Positions 13,001 through 24,857 of a stretch of DNA of 64,000 bases are shown piece after piece (the first letter of the stretch is position 1; each line of letters starts with the position of its first letter). Source of the DNA: Jacaranda mimosifolia (Eukaryota > Streptophyta > Magnoliopsida > Lamiales > Bignoniaceae); the NCBI GenBank assembly GCA_018894105.1, contig CM032128.1, positions 33,007,299 to 33,071,298 on the forward strand, read 5' to 3'. The translations under genes were made by a program, and so were the position numbers. The notes under the pieces were generated by a model that saw only the letters and a program-made list of their open reading frames with translations, was not told the DNA's origin and did no database searches.

Positions 13001-14700
13001 ATTTAGATTCTCTTACTCGCCTTCGTGGCAGGCAACGGCCAATCGAGAGGAAAGAACCAATGGCTTAGGGATCGATCGTCTTCAAACAGACTCGTGGGGC
13101 TGCAGTTTAGATTATTAATTTGATAAAAGAGGGAGTATTTTAGAAAATGACTTAGTTTAACTAAAAAAACATATGATTTTGTTGCTTATGAGCTTCCAAA
13201 TGGTTAGGGTTAGCTATTGATAATACAAAATTTGGATTGCACTTTTCCCCTTTCTCTTCTCTACTATACATCACTTTTGGCCTTCTCCTTTTTGGAGGGC
13301 CTTTTTATGCCTCCATGTGCTGAGAACACAGACTCTATCTGGGATTCTGGTTGCAGTCACTTAGACGGTGATACCTAATCTTGTTCATTGTTTGGTTGAT
13401 CAGCAGGGACAGCACATATAAAAGGGAAATTTAGAACAGATAAGTCCAGATGATGCAGCAACGTTTTAGGAAATTAATCTGGCACAAGAACGTAGAGTGC
13501 TTCTGTATGCTTAGAAAACAACCATTATAATCACCACAATTATATTCCTAACTTTTGCTTTCTTGTAGCTTTATTGCTAGTTCCTATTTTTCTTTTATGG
13601 GCTCTCTTAAAATCGTCAAATAATTACATAAAAAGTTTTCTTGAATTTTTATATTTCTCCTGCATGGCATTGGATCTTGCAGTTAAGCTCTCTTCTGTCT
13701 TCGTATTTAAGAGTAGATATGGCTATTTGGTTTAACGCGAAACCTTTGCACACAACTTCTTTTATCTTTTTAGAGGCTTAGGCCCTGTAAAAACAGTGTA
13801 TTTAAAATTGTCTTGACCCGTAAGTCTTGACATAAAATTAGGATTCTAACTCTTGTAAAATGGTATCTACTTATGGCTCGACACACGTGTGTAAACCCAC
13901 CAAGTTGTAAAGGTTGTTTAATGCATGTGTGTTCGCTGTATACAAATGCATTGTCTTTGCATGTGCTACACTTCATAATAAGGTGAAAGCAATAACATCA
14001 ATCTTAAGTTAATTTTTTGAGTAAAGTAGGCACATCAGTATCATACTATACATCAATAATTATTGTGTCGATATATTTTATAATTTTTAAAGTAGGCAAA
14101 ATAAGCATCGCATTAGTTCATCCGTCGTACCAATGAATGACTAGAAACTTCATGTTCTAACCAAGGTGTTTTAAGGTGGGCGTCTTTGGTTATTTGAGGC
14201 AAAAAAATTTGAGATAAGTTTAAGTGGAGCAAAAGGGACTAAATGTTCAATAGGTCTTGTGAAGTGTGAACATTCACTGACTTTTCTTTGATGGGAAAAT
14301 TTTAGGGTGATTAATCGTTGTCTCTATTGGTTGGGCTTAGCCTGAACTAGAAGTAGAAGATTATTTCATTATTATCCTTCAATGTTTATTGGTGTACCTG
14401 CAATAAGCAGCATTTATATATGTGGAGGGACCACTATTGTCTTCCTTTGACAATTGAAGATGACTTGGAAACATTGAGGAGAATTAAGTTGAGGGTTTCT
14501 TCTCCAAGGACAAATTAATTGACAAATAATAATTAAAAAAAAATTCTCAAATGTTATTGTTTTTCTTTTTATTTTTAACTTATCACGATAAGAAAGTATA
14601 AAGAAAGAAACAATATTTTGAAATTTATAAAAGTTTTTATGACCACGCTTAAATAAAATTATTGCTTATAAGGAAAAAACATGTTTGAAAGGGGAGAAGG
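13001..14700. other. Intergenic, no gene seen
   Basis: AT-rich sequence with no ORF or splice pattern that I recognise. Pyrimidine-rich blocks around 13240-13320 and a short TATAAAAGG near 13419 could belong to an unrecognised non-coding transcript, but nothing supports a call. Confidence 0.4.
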
Positions 14701-14703
14701 GAT

Positions 14704-15070
14704 GGTTATTAGGCTTAGCTTATTCAAAAGGTCTTATAAACTCTTATATCTTATAAGATGTTTTTGAAACTTATAAGATGCTAGATCTTTTTTTTTTAAA
14801 AATAAGTTCTTAAAGTATTTGAATAAAATAAAATTTTGGAGCTTATAAGATGTTAGTAATGACAATTTTGTAATTAATATGCTTAAAATCAAGAGAGTTT
14901 GTTAAGATTCTAAAAATAAATTAGAAATTTCTAACTTTTCTAAAAAGAACTTATAAGCTCATAACATTTTATTTAAAAACTTATAAACTCTTTTTTTAAA
15001 AAATTTATCAAGTACTTTTTGACATCTTTTAAAATATTTTGAGTAGCTTATAAGCTCACCCAAACAACCT
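14704..15070. repeat. Palindromic hAT-like MITE
   Basis: About 370 bp. The left end GGCTTAGCTTATTC pairs with the right end ATAAGCTCACCCAAACAACC. The word CTTATAAG and its variants recur on both strands throughout. This matches a common plant non-autonomous repeat whose ends read GTTTGGGTGAGCTTATAAGC. No clean target duplication is visible. Confidence 0.5.
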
Positions 15071-15573
15071 CTTAGTTATTTGTTTACAAGTTAAGTAAAA
15101 GTAGCATGATGTAGTGTGGTATCATTCTGTGTGTCATATTTCTTGAAAGAGAAATATTGGCAAAGGGCCTAGCTAAAGGATTGCAATTAAAATAGTTTAG
15201 TCCCTTTTGCAAGGTTGTTTTTTCACAAACTATGTGCATGTGAGCCAAAAAGATTGACCTAACAAGGAGGCTAGAGAGGAAAGAACAAAGGAATCTTGGT
15301 TTCTCTAATCATGTTGAATTTCCACACCCCACTATTGCAATGTTCATGTAAGCAAAATTTTAAACCAACTTATTTTTCTAATACATGTTTCTAATTTAAT
15401 GTGGGATCAAAATTGTTCATTTATTGATGTTAATTACTATTGCATTGGGACAATATCTGATGTTGCAATACCTATAGTGGGATTTGAAATCACAACAAAG
15501 TCACTAGGATTGTTAGGATGGATTCCAATGAGAACTTTCTGACGCTCAAATCAAATCTAAAAGTCGAAAAATA

Positions 15574-15577
<4 letters not shown>

Positions 15578-15627
<50 letters not shown>
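15578..15627. repeat. (GA)n microsatellite
   Basis: About 50 bp of uninterrupted GA dinucleotides, intergenic and about 1.6 kb upstream of FAF. Length variation between individuals is likely. Confidence 0.95.
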
Positions 15628-15630
<3 letters not shown>

Positions 15631-16868
15631 TACATGCAGATACCATGCCTTGGGACTTTATATTTGCTGACATTTGGCTAATATCTCCTAGTTGACATAA
15701 CATCATCTTGATCGTACATGTGGTCTTACCAATGGTGGAGATTGTTTGTGGTTGGATCTAAGTTTGGCCCGACTCAATGTAAAAATATGTAAATCTCATT
15801 CATATTAAGAGTATTTCCATTATTTTAATACTATCATATCTCTTAATTGCATTTTTCAGATAACTTTCATCGCAGATAAAAGGACCAAAAAGTATTATAT
15901 ATGTATATTTTACTTACAAAAATTATAGGTTTGGGGCAAGAAAATTTATGGGTTCTATTGGTTTGAAAAAAATAGTCGCAAGGAAGTGTAAAGTGGATAG
16001 TAGGAAGGAGGATTCTTGTGGCTGCATGGTGTTCAAAATGCTATGAGAGACAATCAATTTAGGTTTTGACCCTAAGCCAACAAAAAAACAGGTGACATGA
16101 AGTGGAAAAGCACAAATGAAAAGGAACAGCACAAGGAAAATGAATTCTTACCCTCCCCATTCCCCCCCATCCCCAAACAATCCCAGCCCCAACAAAACAA
16201 AGGGAGAAAAAAAATTACCATCAAGTGAATAGTGAATCCTCGGGCTGGGGACATTTTGCTGGCTCACTTCTGGTTGAAAACAGGCTGCCCAAAGCTGCTT
16301 GTTTTCAGTTCATTTCTAGTAATTCCCACATCCACCAATCAGATTCACCACTTCTTGAATTGTGGCAAATTAATTAATTAAGGTCCCATTTTGAAGCATA
16401 ATCAACCATTATTGTCCAAAAAGAAAATAATCAACAAATTAAATTTGGGTGTATTTTCTTTTAATTCTCCTTTGTTTGGTTTCCCAATAGTTATATAGCT
16501 GACATAAACTGTAAGATTTATTTTTTACTATCAAATACATTGTTATATCATGATAATGAATTACAATTAATTATCACAAGAAGTTATAACTATAAATTAT
16601 CAACAACCGAGCAATGCTTAATTATTTATATTTTTAATAAAATTCGATCCAAATTTTTAATTTTTAGAGCCTCAACTTCTCAATTTAAACTTGTCAAGCA
16701 GTCTTTTTAAACAAATAGTATAAATTTCATACATAAAATATTAGATCAAAATTTCAAATTATAACGAATTCCTAATATATATACATATAAATAAATTAAA
16801 AAAAAATTCTCAACTTGAACTCGCCTCGCACCATAAACCTAAAAGAATTCTAGTGGCATGGAAATGCA
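15628..16868. other. FAF upstream region
   Basis: No gene seen. It contains a short hairpin at about 16275-16312 (GAAAACAGGCTGC facing GCTGCTTGTTTTC around a loop of about 5 bp) and AT-rich stretches. It may hold distal regulatory sequence for the FAF gene, but no specific site is supported. Confidence 0.35.
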
Positions 16869-16912
16869 ACCACCCCCCACCCCCACCCCACCCCACCCCA
16901 CCCCACCTCCAT
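16869..16912. repeat. C-rich (CCCCA)n tract
   Basis: A run of CCCCA/CCCCCA repeats about 40 bp upstream of the FAF TATA box. It is strongly strand-asymmetric (G-rich on the minus strand), so quadruplex-capable on paper. Confidence 0.85.
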
Positions 16913-16949
16913 GCAATTGAATCCCCTTCATATGAACAAATTTTGCACC

Positions 16950-16955
16950 TATAAA
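16950..16955 (+). promoter_or_regulatory. Probable TATA box of the FAF gene
   Basis: TATAAA followed by a C/T-rich stretch typical of a plant initiator and 5' leader. Transcription would start near 16980, giving a leader of about 235 bases. Confidence 0.6.
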
Positions 16956-16984
16956 TTCACCCCCACACCTTTCACTTCTCTTTC

Positions 16985-17128
16985 ATGCAATTCTCTCCTT
17001 TCTTTTCTCCAATTTCTCAAAATCTTTATCCACCTCCACAAAACCAACATTTTTCACAACCCAAAAAACATGTTATGATTCACAAAAAAAATTCCAAACC
17101 AGATGATCCTCTCAAATCCCAAAATTAA
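16985..17128 (+). CDS. Upstream ORF in the FAF leader (47 codons)
   Basis: It starts about 5 bases after the expected transcription start and ends with TAA 88 bases before the FAF start codon. It is rich in Pro, Gln, Lys and Ser and resembles no family I know. A second uORF at 17103-17291 (62 codons) overlaps the FAF start out of frame, and a minimal ATG-TTA-TGA lies at 17070-17078. If transcribed, these would reduce FAF translation. Whether the leader includes them depends on the true transcription start. Confidence 0.3.
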   Translation: MQFSPFFSPISQNLYPPPQNQHFSQPKKHVMIHKKNSKPDDPLKSQN

Positions 17129-17215
17129 ACACATTATCCAAATTGAAAAACGCAATCTCCCCTGTTCATCCCCCATTTTTACCAACACAATATTTCAAGA
17201 AAACAAAAAAGAGTT

Positions 17216-18148
17216 ATGTCCTCTACTTCAAGTGTTTGTCAAGGGTTGCAATCCTGTTTGGAGCCACTTTTACTTGAACCACGTGTTTTAATGCACCAAT
17301 TGGCTCCATCCAAACCAGGCTTATCTTTCCCATGGCCTCAAAAACAAACCGAAATCCCAAATTCAAAAAACTGTCCCATTGACAGAATGTGTGAAAAAAC
17401 CAACAGAAACGGCCAAGAATCCACCGGCTGCTGGAGTTTCACACAGTCCCTCCTAAGCAATTCATCAAACACCTTCAGACAATTGACTGATGAACCAGAA
17501 CAAGTTTATGTCCACCCCCTCGTCAAGCGCTCTACTTCTTCCCTCAGCACAAAAAGCCTGGAAATGTGCACGGAGAGCTTAGGGAATGAAACGGGCAGCG
17601 GCAGCGGTTCAAATATAGGTGAATTTTCTTTTACTGTATTGGAAAGACAGAGTTCTAGCAGAACTAAGCAGCCAAAAACCCAAGAATTTGCCAAGAAAAT
17701 TAAACATAGCAGCAGTTTTCCACCCCCACTGACCTCCATTAGTGGAAGTGACGGCGTTCAAGTTCAGACTCATCGCGAAGGGGGCCGGCTTGTGATTAAG
17801 GCCTTCAGTTTTTCTTCCTGCAGCACATACTTTCAAGCCGAGCGCAAAAATGGGAGGCTGAGGCTTTCTTTGCTTAAAGATGGTTACAGGGATAGTGACC
17901 ATGATAGTGAAGAAGAAGAAGCAGTTGCAGAAGAAGAAGAGAAAGTAGAAGAGGCCGAGAAAGAATGTGATGGGAGTGACGAAGAAGCTGATTTTAATGG
18001 GCGTTTTTGGGGAGAAAATCTGAAGGAAGATGGAGGGAAAGTAGGCTGTAAAATTGGGGGTGGGGAGTGGTCTATCAGCAGGTGCAATGGAGATACGAGT
18101 GGCACCGAGAGGCTGCCAAGTTTGCCATTTTGTGTGGCGATTTCTTGA
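17216..18148 (+). CDS. FAF: FANTASTIC FOUR (FAF) family protein, intronless, 310 aa
   Basis: FAF proteins are plant-specific regulators of shoot meristem size that act in the WUSCHEL/CLAVATA network. The FAF domain lies at residues ~165-220: SSFPPPLTSIS, then REGGRLVIKAF, then the RKNGRLRLSLL core. A strongly acidic Glu/Asp tract follows (~226-259). The N-terminus has the family-type segment CQGLQSCLEPLLLEP (~8-22). The C-terminus is Gly/Cys-rich and ends SLPFCVAIS. The family is typically intronless, as here. The start at 17216 is the first ATG of the long frame and gives the conserved N-terminus. Which of FAF1-4 it matches best cannot be settled by eye; position next to FZL suggests the FAF1/FAF2 branch. 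The leader has upstream ORFs, so translational control is possible. Confidence 0.93.
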   Translation: MSSTSSVCQGLQSCLEPLLLEPRVLMHQLAPSKPGLSFPWPQKQTEIPNSKNCPIDRMCEKTNRNGQESTGCWSFTQSLLSNSSNTFRQLTDEPEQVYVHPLVKRSTSSLSTKSLEMCTESLGNETGSGSGSNIGEFSFTVLERQSSSRTKQPKTQEFAKKIKHSSSFPPPLTSISGSDGVQVQTHREGGRLVIKAFSFSSCSTYFQAERKNGRLRLSLLKDGYRDSDHDSEEEEAVAEEEEKVEEAEKECDGSDEEADFNGRFWGENLKEDGGKVGCKIGGGEWSISRCNGDTSGTERLPSLPFCVAIS

Positions 18149-18289
18149 AAGATATGTTTCTTTTGGAGCTTTAGATCTTGGAAACCACCCGAACAATAAT
18201 TATGATTGTTTAGGATGACTATTTTAGATTCCTGCCTTGATTTTCGCAAATGGTAGTTATTATGGTTACTAGATATGATTCCCTCTTAT

Positions 18290-18640
18290 TTTAGACGTTA
18301 TCAAAATTATAGTTAGTTAACCATTAGCCAAGATAGTAGAGGTGGTACCATTTTCCTCCTTATGTCCTTTATAGTTTTATTGTACTTTTATATGCTATTA
18401 AAATTGTTATGAATTGACTATCGATTAAGACGGTCGAAGTGGCACCAATCTTTCCTTTATATTCTTTATGGGTGCACTGTTATTTTTAAATATTGTTGAA
18501 ATTGTTGTTAATTGACCACTAGTCAAGATGATTGAAGTAACGGCATTCTCCTTCTAATCCTTATGGCTTCACCGCTATTTTTAAATATTGCTAAAGTTAT
18601 AGTTAATTGAACACAAGTCAAGTTGATCGAAGTACCACAT
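18290..18640. repeat. Tandem ~100 bp repeats downstream of FAF
   Basis: Four diverged copies with a ~100 bp period start near 18315, 18413, 18513 and 18606. Each carries a TTAATTGACC-like word, an AAGA-TGG/GAT-GAAGT block and then CTCCTTAT-TCCTTTATGG. They begin about 150 bp after the FAF stop, so they may overlap the 3' UTR or terminator. No coding potential was seen. Confidence 0.6.
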
Positions 18641-19759
18641 GTACTTAAAAAAGCGAAATTTTGAGTTTGAACTCAGTTGTTGTCAACCCCATCTCGTGCA
18701 TTGTATTGAAAGAAAACTGTGGTTAATTGTTTGTTTTCTTTAACTTTTTTGTTAGTCCAATTAATTTCTTTTTAGTTTTTAGAGTTTTTGTTCCTTTTTG
18801 TGGGCAATTTCTTGATCAATGGGAGAACAAGAATTTGGGGGTTGAGAATGACTGCACAAATAACCGACTCCAACATGAAGTTGGTAAAATAGCCAACTGC
18901 CCACAATGATAGAGTGGGGGGAACAAAAACAAGTTGATCATCACTGAATTTTTCAAAGGTCTCATCACTGTCATGGGGGTCACATTCATTCCAGCAATAT
19001 TGCTCACACACTTTTTGATTCTTTCAGCAACATGGAAAAAGCACAGCCGTTTGCTCATCTTAATAATTGAGATTGTACTGAGAAAAAACATGCAGTACCA
19101 ACCGAACCCTCTTTTAAGACCCTTTAATTTTCTGTTAAGTTATGTCAATCTTGGCTCTTAGGCCTAGCTATTTAAATTCGATAAGAAATTTAATCTATGA
19201 TACTTTAATATTATTGATAGTCAAATTCATCGTCAAATGTTGAGGTTAGGTTCATTAAAGTACTATTACGTCGGCATGCATGGTACTTTAATATTGATGA
19301 TTATCAAGTTTATCATCAAATATTGAAGTCAAGTTCTATTAAACCGATTCAAACTCAATAAGATATTTAGTATATCGTACTTTGTAGTGAAACGTTTAGG
19401 TCAAATCACATTAAGTAATTATTCAACTGACAAGTATTGATAGACGATTTCATGTAAAGTTGCACAAAGCATTTTTTTTTTTAATCTACACGCGCACACT
19501 AGGTGTTCGTTATATTTGAATCTCTAACATTACATTTTATCTGTAAAATTTATATCATTGAACCAAGGCCACTCGACAATTTTGCACGAAATGGGTTGTG
19601 TACGGATGGTGTACGTAAGGGTGGTTACAATCACAGTTGGTCCCTCTCCAAAGCAGCCTGTTTTGACATCACGAGGATGGAAAACCACGAGGGCTCCATG
19701 TGCTTTGCTCGACTCTATTCCAAGATTCTTCCATGCTCTAGCCCTACAGAACTAATACA
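18641..19759. other. Intergenic, minor tandem similarity
   Basis: No gene. A ~100 bp near-duplicate occurs around 19190-19360: ACTTTAATATT, GATAGTCAAATTCATCGTCAAATGTTGA and its variant GATTATCAAGTTTATC. Otherwise AT-rich intergenic sequence. Confidence 0.4.
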
Positions 19760-20561
19760 GGGAAGAATGCAATTTTGTTCTTTTAACTATTGCCAACTTT
19801 TTAAATGATCAATTTTCTATTGCAGCTTGCATATTTAGTCCATTATCTTATATTTGTCATCACATTTAGTCCATTTATTTGCAAATTTAGTCATTCGGGC
19901 CGCTTAATTTGCAATCGAGCCTGAAATATACCCAATCACCTTTCATTAGACCAAAATTTGGGATTTTTTGGACACATGTACTTAGGTGCCACATCTTTGC
20001 CGTATCAGCTTAAAATTTAACTAAATTTTGAATTTGAAGAAGTGATTTCGGAAACAATTGCTACAGTTGTTTTATAATATGAAAGAAACAAAAGTTAATA
20101 AAAATATTAAGAAGGATAGTTATTTAAAATATAATTTAGAAAAGCACATACATATATGAAAAGTTGAAAATAATTATTATAAAAATGAATATTTATAGGT
20201 GGAAAATGTGGCCGGCATTTTTTCTTATCTTTTTTAAACTAAAAAAATATAAGTACAGCGATTATTTCTTACATCACATCTTCAAATTTAAGATTTAGTT
20301 AAATTTTTAAGCTGATGCGGCAAAGATGTCGCGTTTGAATATACATGGTCAAAAAGTCCCAAATTTTAACATAATGAAAGGTGATTGGACATGTTTCGGG
20401 CTTGATTTCAAATTAAGCGGCCCGAATGATTAAATTGGCAAATAAATGGACTAAATGTGATGGCAAATTTAAGATAATGGACTAAATACGCAAGCTGCAA
20501 TAAAAAATGGACCATTTAAAAAGTTGGCAATAGTTAAAAGACCAAAATTACAAATTTCCCT
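19760..20561. mobile_element. Non-autonomous long-inverted-repeat element, copy 2 (Mutator-like)
   Basis: About 802 bp, closely similar to 12226-12992 and in the same orientation. Ends are GGGAAG...CAATTTTG and CAAATTTCCCT, with inverted arms of about 330 bp. The flanking direct repeat AACTAATACA (19750-19759 and 20562-20571) is an exact 10 bp target duplication, which supports recent transposition and a Mutator-like mechanism (9-10 bp duplications). No ORF of note inside. Confidence 0.82.
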
Positions 20562-20571
20562 AACTAATACA

Positions 20572-21053
20572 CATTATCATGCTCTTTTATTTTTTTTTTT
20601 CCTCTTTATCTTTCAAAGAAATTTTTGTAATTTGTCCCGAAAAGTGAATTAGTCAAGGCGCTAATAGTAAACGATTTCTCGATCACTTTTTTTTGTACTC
20701 TTTGTGTCTCGATGCCACCTAGTTATAAATGAAAGTCATCTCTTTTATCCCACTTGTCCATTTGTTAGATAACTAGAGTAACGGTAAATCAGTTGCATAG
20801 ATGTAAGATATTGTCTTAAAATTTCAATTATAGTGCCATGATCAAAATGACCCACATCTTCAAGTTGATGTTTCAATATCTTCTTGTCATTTTCCCCTAC
20901 AAATCCCTTCCTAAAAAAGAAAAAAGAGGCGAGGAATCCTAAATTGAAATAAATAATTATTCCAATGAAACTTTTCTAATTAAATTTAATATAAATTGGG
21001 GTTATCTAAAAGTTTAAAATTAAAAATCAACAATTAAAACTTCCTCACTAAAA
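20572..21053. other. Intergenic, nothing recognised
   Basis: AT-rich single-copy-looking sequence with no coding or repeat signal. Confidence 0.4.
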
Positions 21054-21410
21054 GGGCCCCGTTTAGTTTTATTTTCATTTCCAATTTTCATTTCTAAAAT
21101 TTGAAAAATTAGTGGACATGAATTGAAAATAAATTTGTATTTTGATAGATTGTTGAAAAAGTAATGATTATATTGGTTTTAACAGGCTGTAGGTGGAGAG
21201 TGATAGAAATAATGGGATAAAGAGAGAAAATATATAGGTTATTCAGAGAATTAAGATATATATATATATATATATTATTGAAGAATGCATTTTAAAAATG
21301 AAAATAAAAATAATGTTGGGTGAAAATGTATAAACAAGTAATGTGTTTCATATATGAAATAGTAGAAAATATAAAAATAGGGTTTGAAAATGAAACTAAA
21401 CGGCCATTGC
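21054..21410. repeat. MITE with GGCC...GTTTAGTTT(T/C)ATTTTCA ends
   Basis: About 357 bp. The left end GGGCCCCGTTTAGTTTTATT matches the reverse complement of the right end, GGCCGTTTAGTTTCATTTTC. The interior shares TAGGTGGAGAGTGATAGAAAT and TATATAGGTTATT with the element at 63327-63663, so they are one family. Related Harbinger-type copies lie at 27124-27790. No exact target duplication seen. Confidence 0.65.
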
Positions 21411-22125
21411 TTTCAGTAAAGTGAAAGGCAGACGTTCACAAACTTGCATCTACGCTCATTAAAATTCTCTATTTTCTTTCTATTTCATTATATTTGTATA
21501 TGAAATTCTCATGTATTGCTCTATTGACAAAAAATATCTTCTTTACTTAGAATATTGGAGAAAAAAAAGAAGAGAAAAAAGGTAACCATTTTAAGTTGAA
21601 CAAATGCATTCACACCCCATAATGGATGTATCCCTATGAGCAGTCGCTATAATATGACCTATACCTAATGAACTGAGTTAGTACTGGACTGAGTTGTGGA
21701 GGGTGGTCCATACCATATGTGTACTAGGTTGGAGGAAGGTTCCTGGGTATCTTGGAAATGGCCAATGGGCATATATTTGGATCAGGTTTACATGATTCCT
21801 AGGGAAAGAGGAAGACAATGCCCCAGCGTGGACTCAGGTCTTCCATACATTCACTTTTTTTCTTTTGAAGATATAAGTATAAGAGATTTCAATTTGGACA
21901 GGATAAACATAGTTAATTTTTGTGTCTTTGTGTTCACTATGCATGCATTGAATGCCGTTATTTTAGTTAGCATCATACAATTCTAACTTACACGAAAATT
22001 TTATATGAGAGTTGAAAAGTGAAATTTTTAGGTATGTGTACCTTTTTTATTCTTATAAATCACTTTGAATGCTCTATTTCATTCCTTATTCCATCTCATA
22101 TTCTAACTTGATGTATTTATGTTAA

Positions 22126-22471
22126 GAGCTCGTTTGCTTGTTTTAATATTGCATGATAAATACACTATCCAACTCAATTTCAATGTTTGATTCATTTTTA
22201 AAAGCCTTTGATACACTTAGGACCCGACATGCATTTAAAGCCAAACTTGGTTTGTGTATCAGGGCCCTGGGCTATGGATACATTTTCCAACCTAAGTTAG
22301 AAATAAATTATACTTTATCAAATGAGATAATCATGCCAAGCAAACAATCAAAGTAGGATATTAAATTATTTAAAATATGCAAACAAACATTAGATAGAAT
22401 ACACAATAACTCGCTATTTATCCTAATGATACGTATCATGCCTAATCCAAACACACCAAGCAAACGAACTC
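22126..22471. repeat. MITE with GAG(C/T)TCGTTTGCTTG terminal inverted repeats
   Basis: About 346 bp. The left end GAGCTCGTTTGCTTG pairs with the right end CAAGCAAACGAACTC with one mismatch. Subterminal ATTGCATGATAA/AGGCATGATAC is also inverted. Size and ends fit a small DNA-transposon derivative. The target duplication is not clear (TAA before, TAT after). Confidence 0.65.
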
Positions 22472-24398
22472 TATATGTATATCCATTCCCAATCAACTAT
22501 TTTTTATAAGAAAATATATTTGATACACGTGTCATATATTCATGATTTGGAATAGAAGTGGAATATGAAATGCAATAAAAGATTTAAACTGCTTATAAAT
22601 GGTCTTCGAGATTTGAAAATTAACAGTGTTATTCAACTTTGGTAAAAGGTCACGCATGAATATCTTAAAGAACAATAAAATAAATATTTAATGTATGACA
22701 TTGAAGAAAGTCATTTGTAGATCTCATGAATGCGTACAACAGTTAAATAAGATGATTATTTTGAATGATCTACAAACAAAAGATGATTCAAAACTAATGG
22801 TAGAGTTAGCATCAAAGTAAATCATTCAAATTGGCACTTGGGATTGGAAGTCATCATGTGGCATGTGCTTTTCCATATGAATGTATGGTCCATTTACCAT
22901 ACCTTCTATTCACCTATATCATTCTAGCAACATATAGCAAATGACAAAGCCAATTCATCTTGTCTGGCAATTTTTTCACATCCAATATGTGGTAGAAGAT
23001 ATTTATGATAACTTGTGGTGGTAACACCAAATGGTACATAGTACCTACCTTTAAACCTTTCTATGTGCAAACACATGGTATGTGGAATTTTGAGTTCCAA
23101 ATTTAGCATGCGACACGAAATTTGAATTAGAGTAAGTTCAATTCAATGCTGTGGAAAAAATTTTAACTTCTTCATCGAACATGATTATTATAATAATATG
23201 ATACCTAGTCTTGTAAAATTTAATTTTTGCAAATCAGAAGGACAACTATTGTTGAAGACGTTTAATTGCCCATTAATTCTATGATCCTCATAAATGTGGT
23301 TAACCTAATGTATGGATACTTGTTTGTATGACAAATTAAACATTGAGGGATTATTAAATCTTGAGTACAACATAGGTACACTTTTGTCTAAGTTTGGAAA
23401 GTTAATGGGTGAAAAATAAAATGACATGACCGTTAAGGGGGTGGGGCCGTGGGGAGAGGGGAATATGAACATATTGCCCTTGAAATGGAATGGGCGACAT
23501 CATTTTCAATTCCACGTGTCGACTCCTTTGTAGTCGATATTCCACCTTAGAATTATTGGCTAAGAGATGCTCCCGAATTTCTAACTTATTGGATCATAGG
23601 CTTTGGTCCAATATCGATTACATGTGAAGTATATTTCAAGGTTCCTGCAAGTCACTTTAAATGAGGCGTGATAAAATAATTGTGAAAAATTCAATATGTG
23701 TAATTGTTGACATCCAATTTAGATACTTTTTTTTTCTTATTCATATAAATACATACATTTAGAATTATTCGAGTTTACATCGAAAACTTCATCCATAAAA
23801 GTGCCTTAGCATCCAATCTGAGCTGCATGGGTCATGCATGGTCTCGTTTCAAATATTCAAAATCTCTCTCTCTCTCTCTATATATATATATAGATATACA
23901 CACACATGCATAATATATATATGTGTGTGTGTATTCATCAACCTCTTCAATAGCATGAAAATATATATACACACAGACACGCAATTAGTGTGATTTTTGA
24001 ATAGACTAGTTGTGATATATGTTCCCATCCCTTCAAATTAAAAATTGGCGATTTTTTGGGGGGAAAACTCAGCCGACACTTTTTGGTTTTACGTACGTAT
24101 TATGATAATATGAAACTTTACTTTCAATGGATTTTAAAAGATGATAAAAAGAAATGTCGAAAGAGAGAGTTTTTGTTCGTTGGGTCATAGTTATAATAAT
24201 GTGTGATGACCTCCAAACAAGGGTCGAATCCATGCATCCTGCTCAAAATAATAATGCAATCTATTTGTCCACCCAACACTGGTCATAAACAAAAGCCTCA
24301 TTATTCCGAAAGGGAACAATAATAACGTCCAACTAATTATTCCCTTTTCCCCAAAGGAAAAAAAAAAAAAAAAACAATTATTCCCTCACATACATACA

Positions 24399-24431
<33 letters not shown>

Positions 24432-24823
24432 TTATCATACATTGAAATGGACCCATTCTTTCCTTTCACAAGATATATATAGGTAAGTTTAGTTATATTT
24501 GTGTGGATAACATATTTTGTTACTATCTAAGAATTACACCACAAAAATAAGATAAGAAGTGCAGTGTATGAATATTTGTCAAGAAAAATTTCATAGTTCA
24601 CTTAAATATGTCATAATCACTGTACCATTCGATGATAATGTAACGACATTAAAAAAGTAAATATTAATGTCATTATACATAATCTTACGATTTATAATCC
24701 ATTTGAGTAGCCCTACTAATATATATATCATAATTCCGAGATCAAAATTATATCATCCATCAACTTCATCTAAGGCACATATTTTCCCACATCAAGCCCT
24801 TTAGGAGCACTTAATTATTGTCA

Positions 24824-24857
<34 letters not shown>

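Noticed and set aside
13300..13460. Possible non-coding RNA or lost exon near a TATAAAAGG
   Set aside because: No open frame, splice pattern or stem structure strong enough to support a call.
16275..16312. Hairpin as a microRNA precursor
   Set aside because: Stem is only about 13 bp, and no known plant miRNA sequence is seen.
17609..18196. 195-codon open frame antisense to FAF
   Set aside because: It mirrors the FAF coding strand; its hydrophobic Phe-rich run is just the complement of the GAA/GAG acidic tract. No independent support.
21696..21986. 96-codon frame in intergenic DNA
   Set aside because: No recognisable family and no splice context; the frame ends in low-complexity hydrophobic residues.
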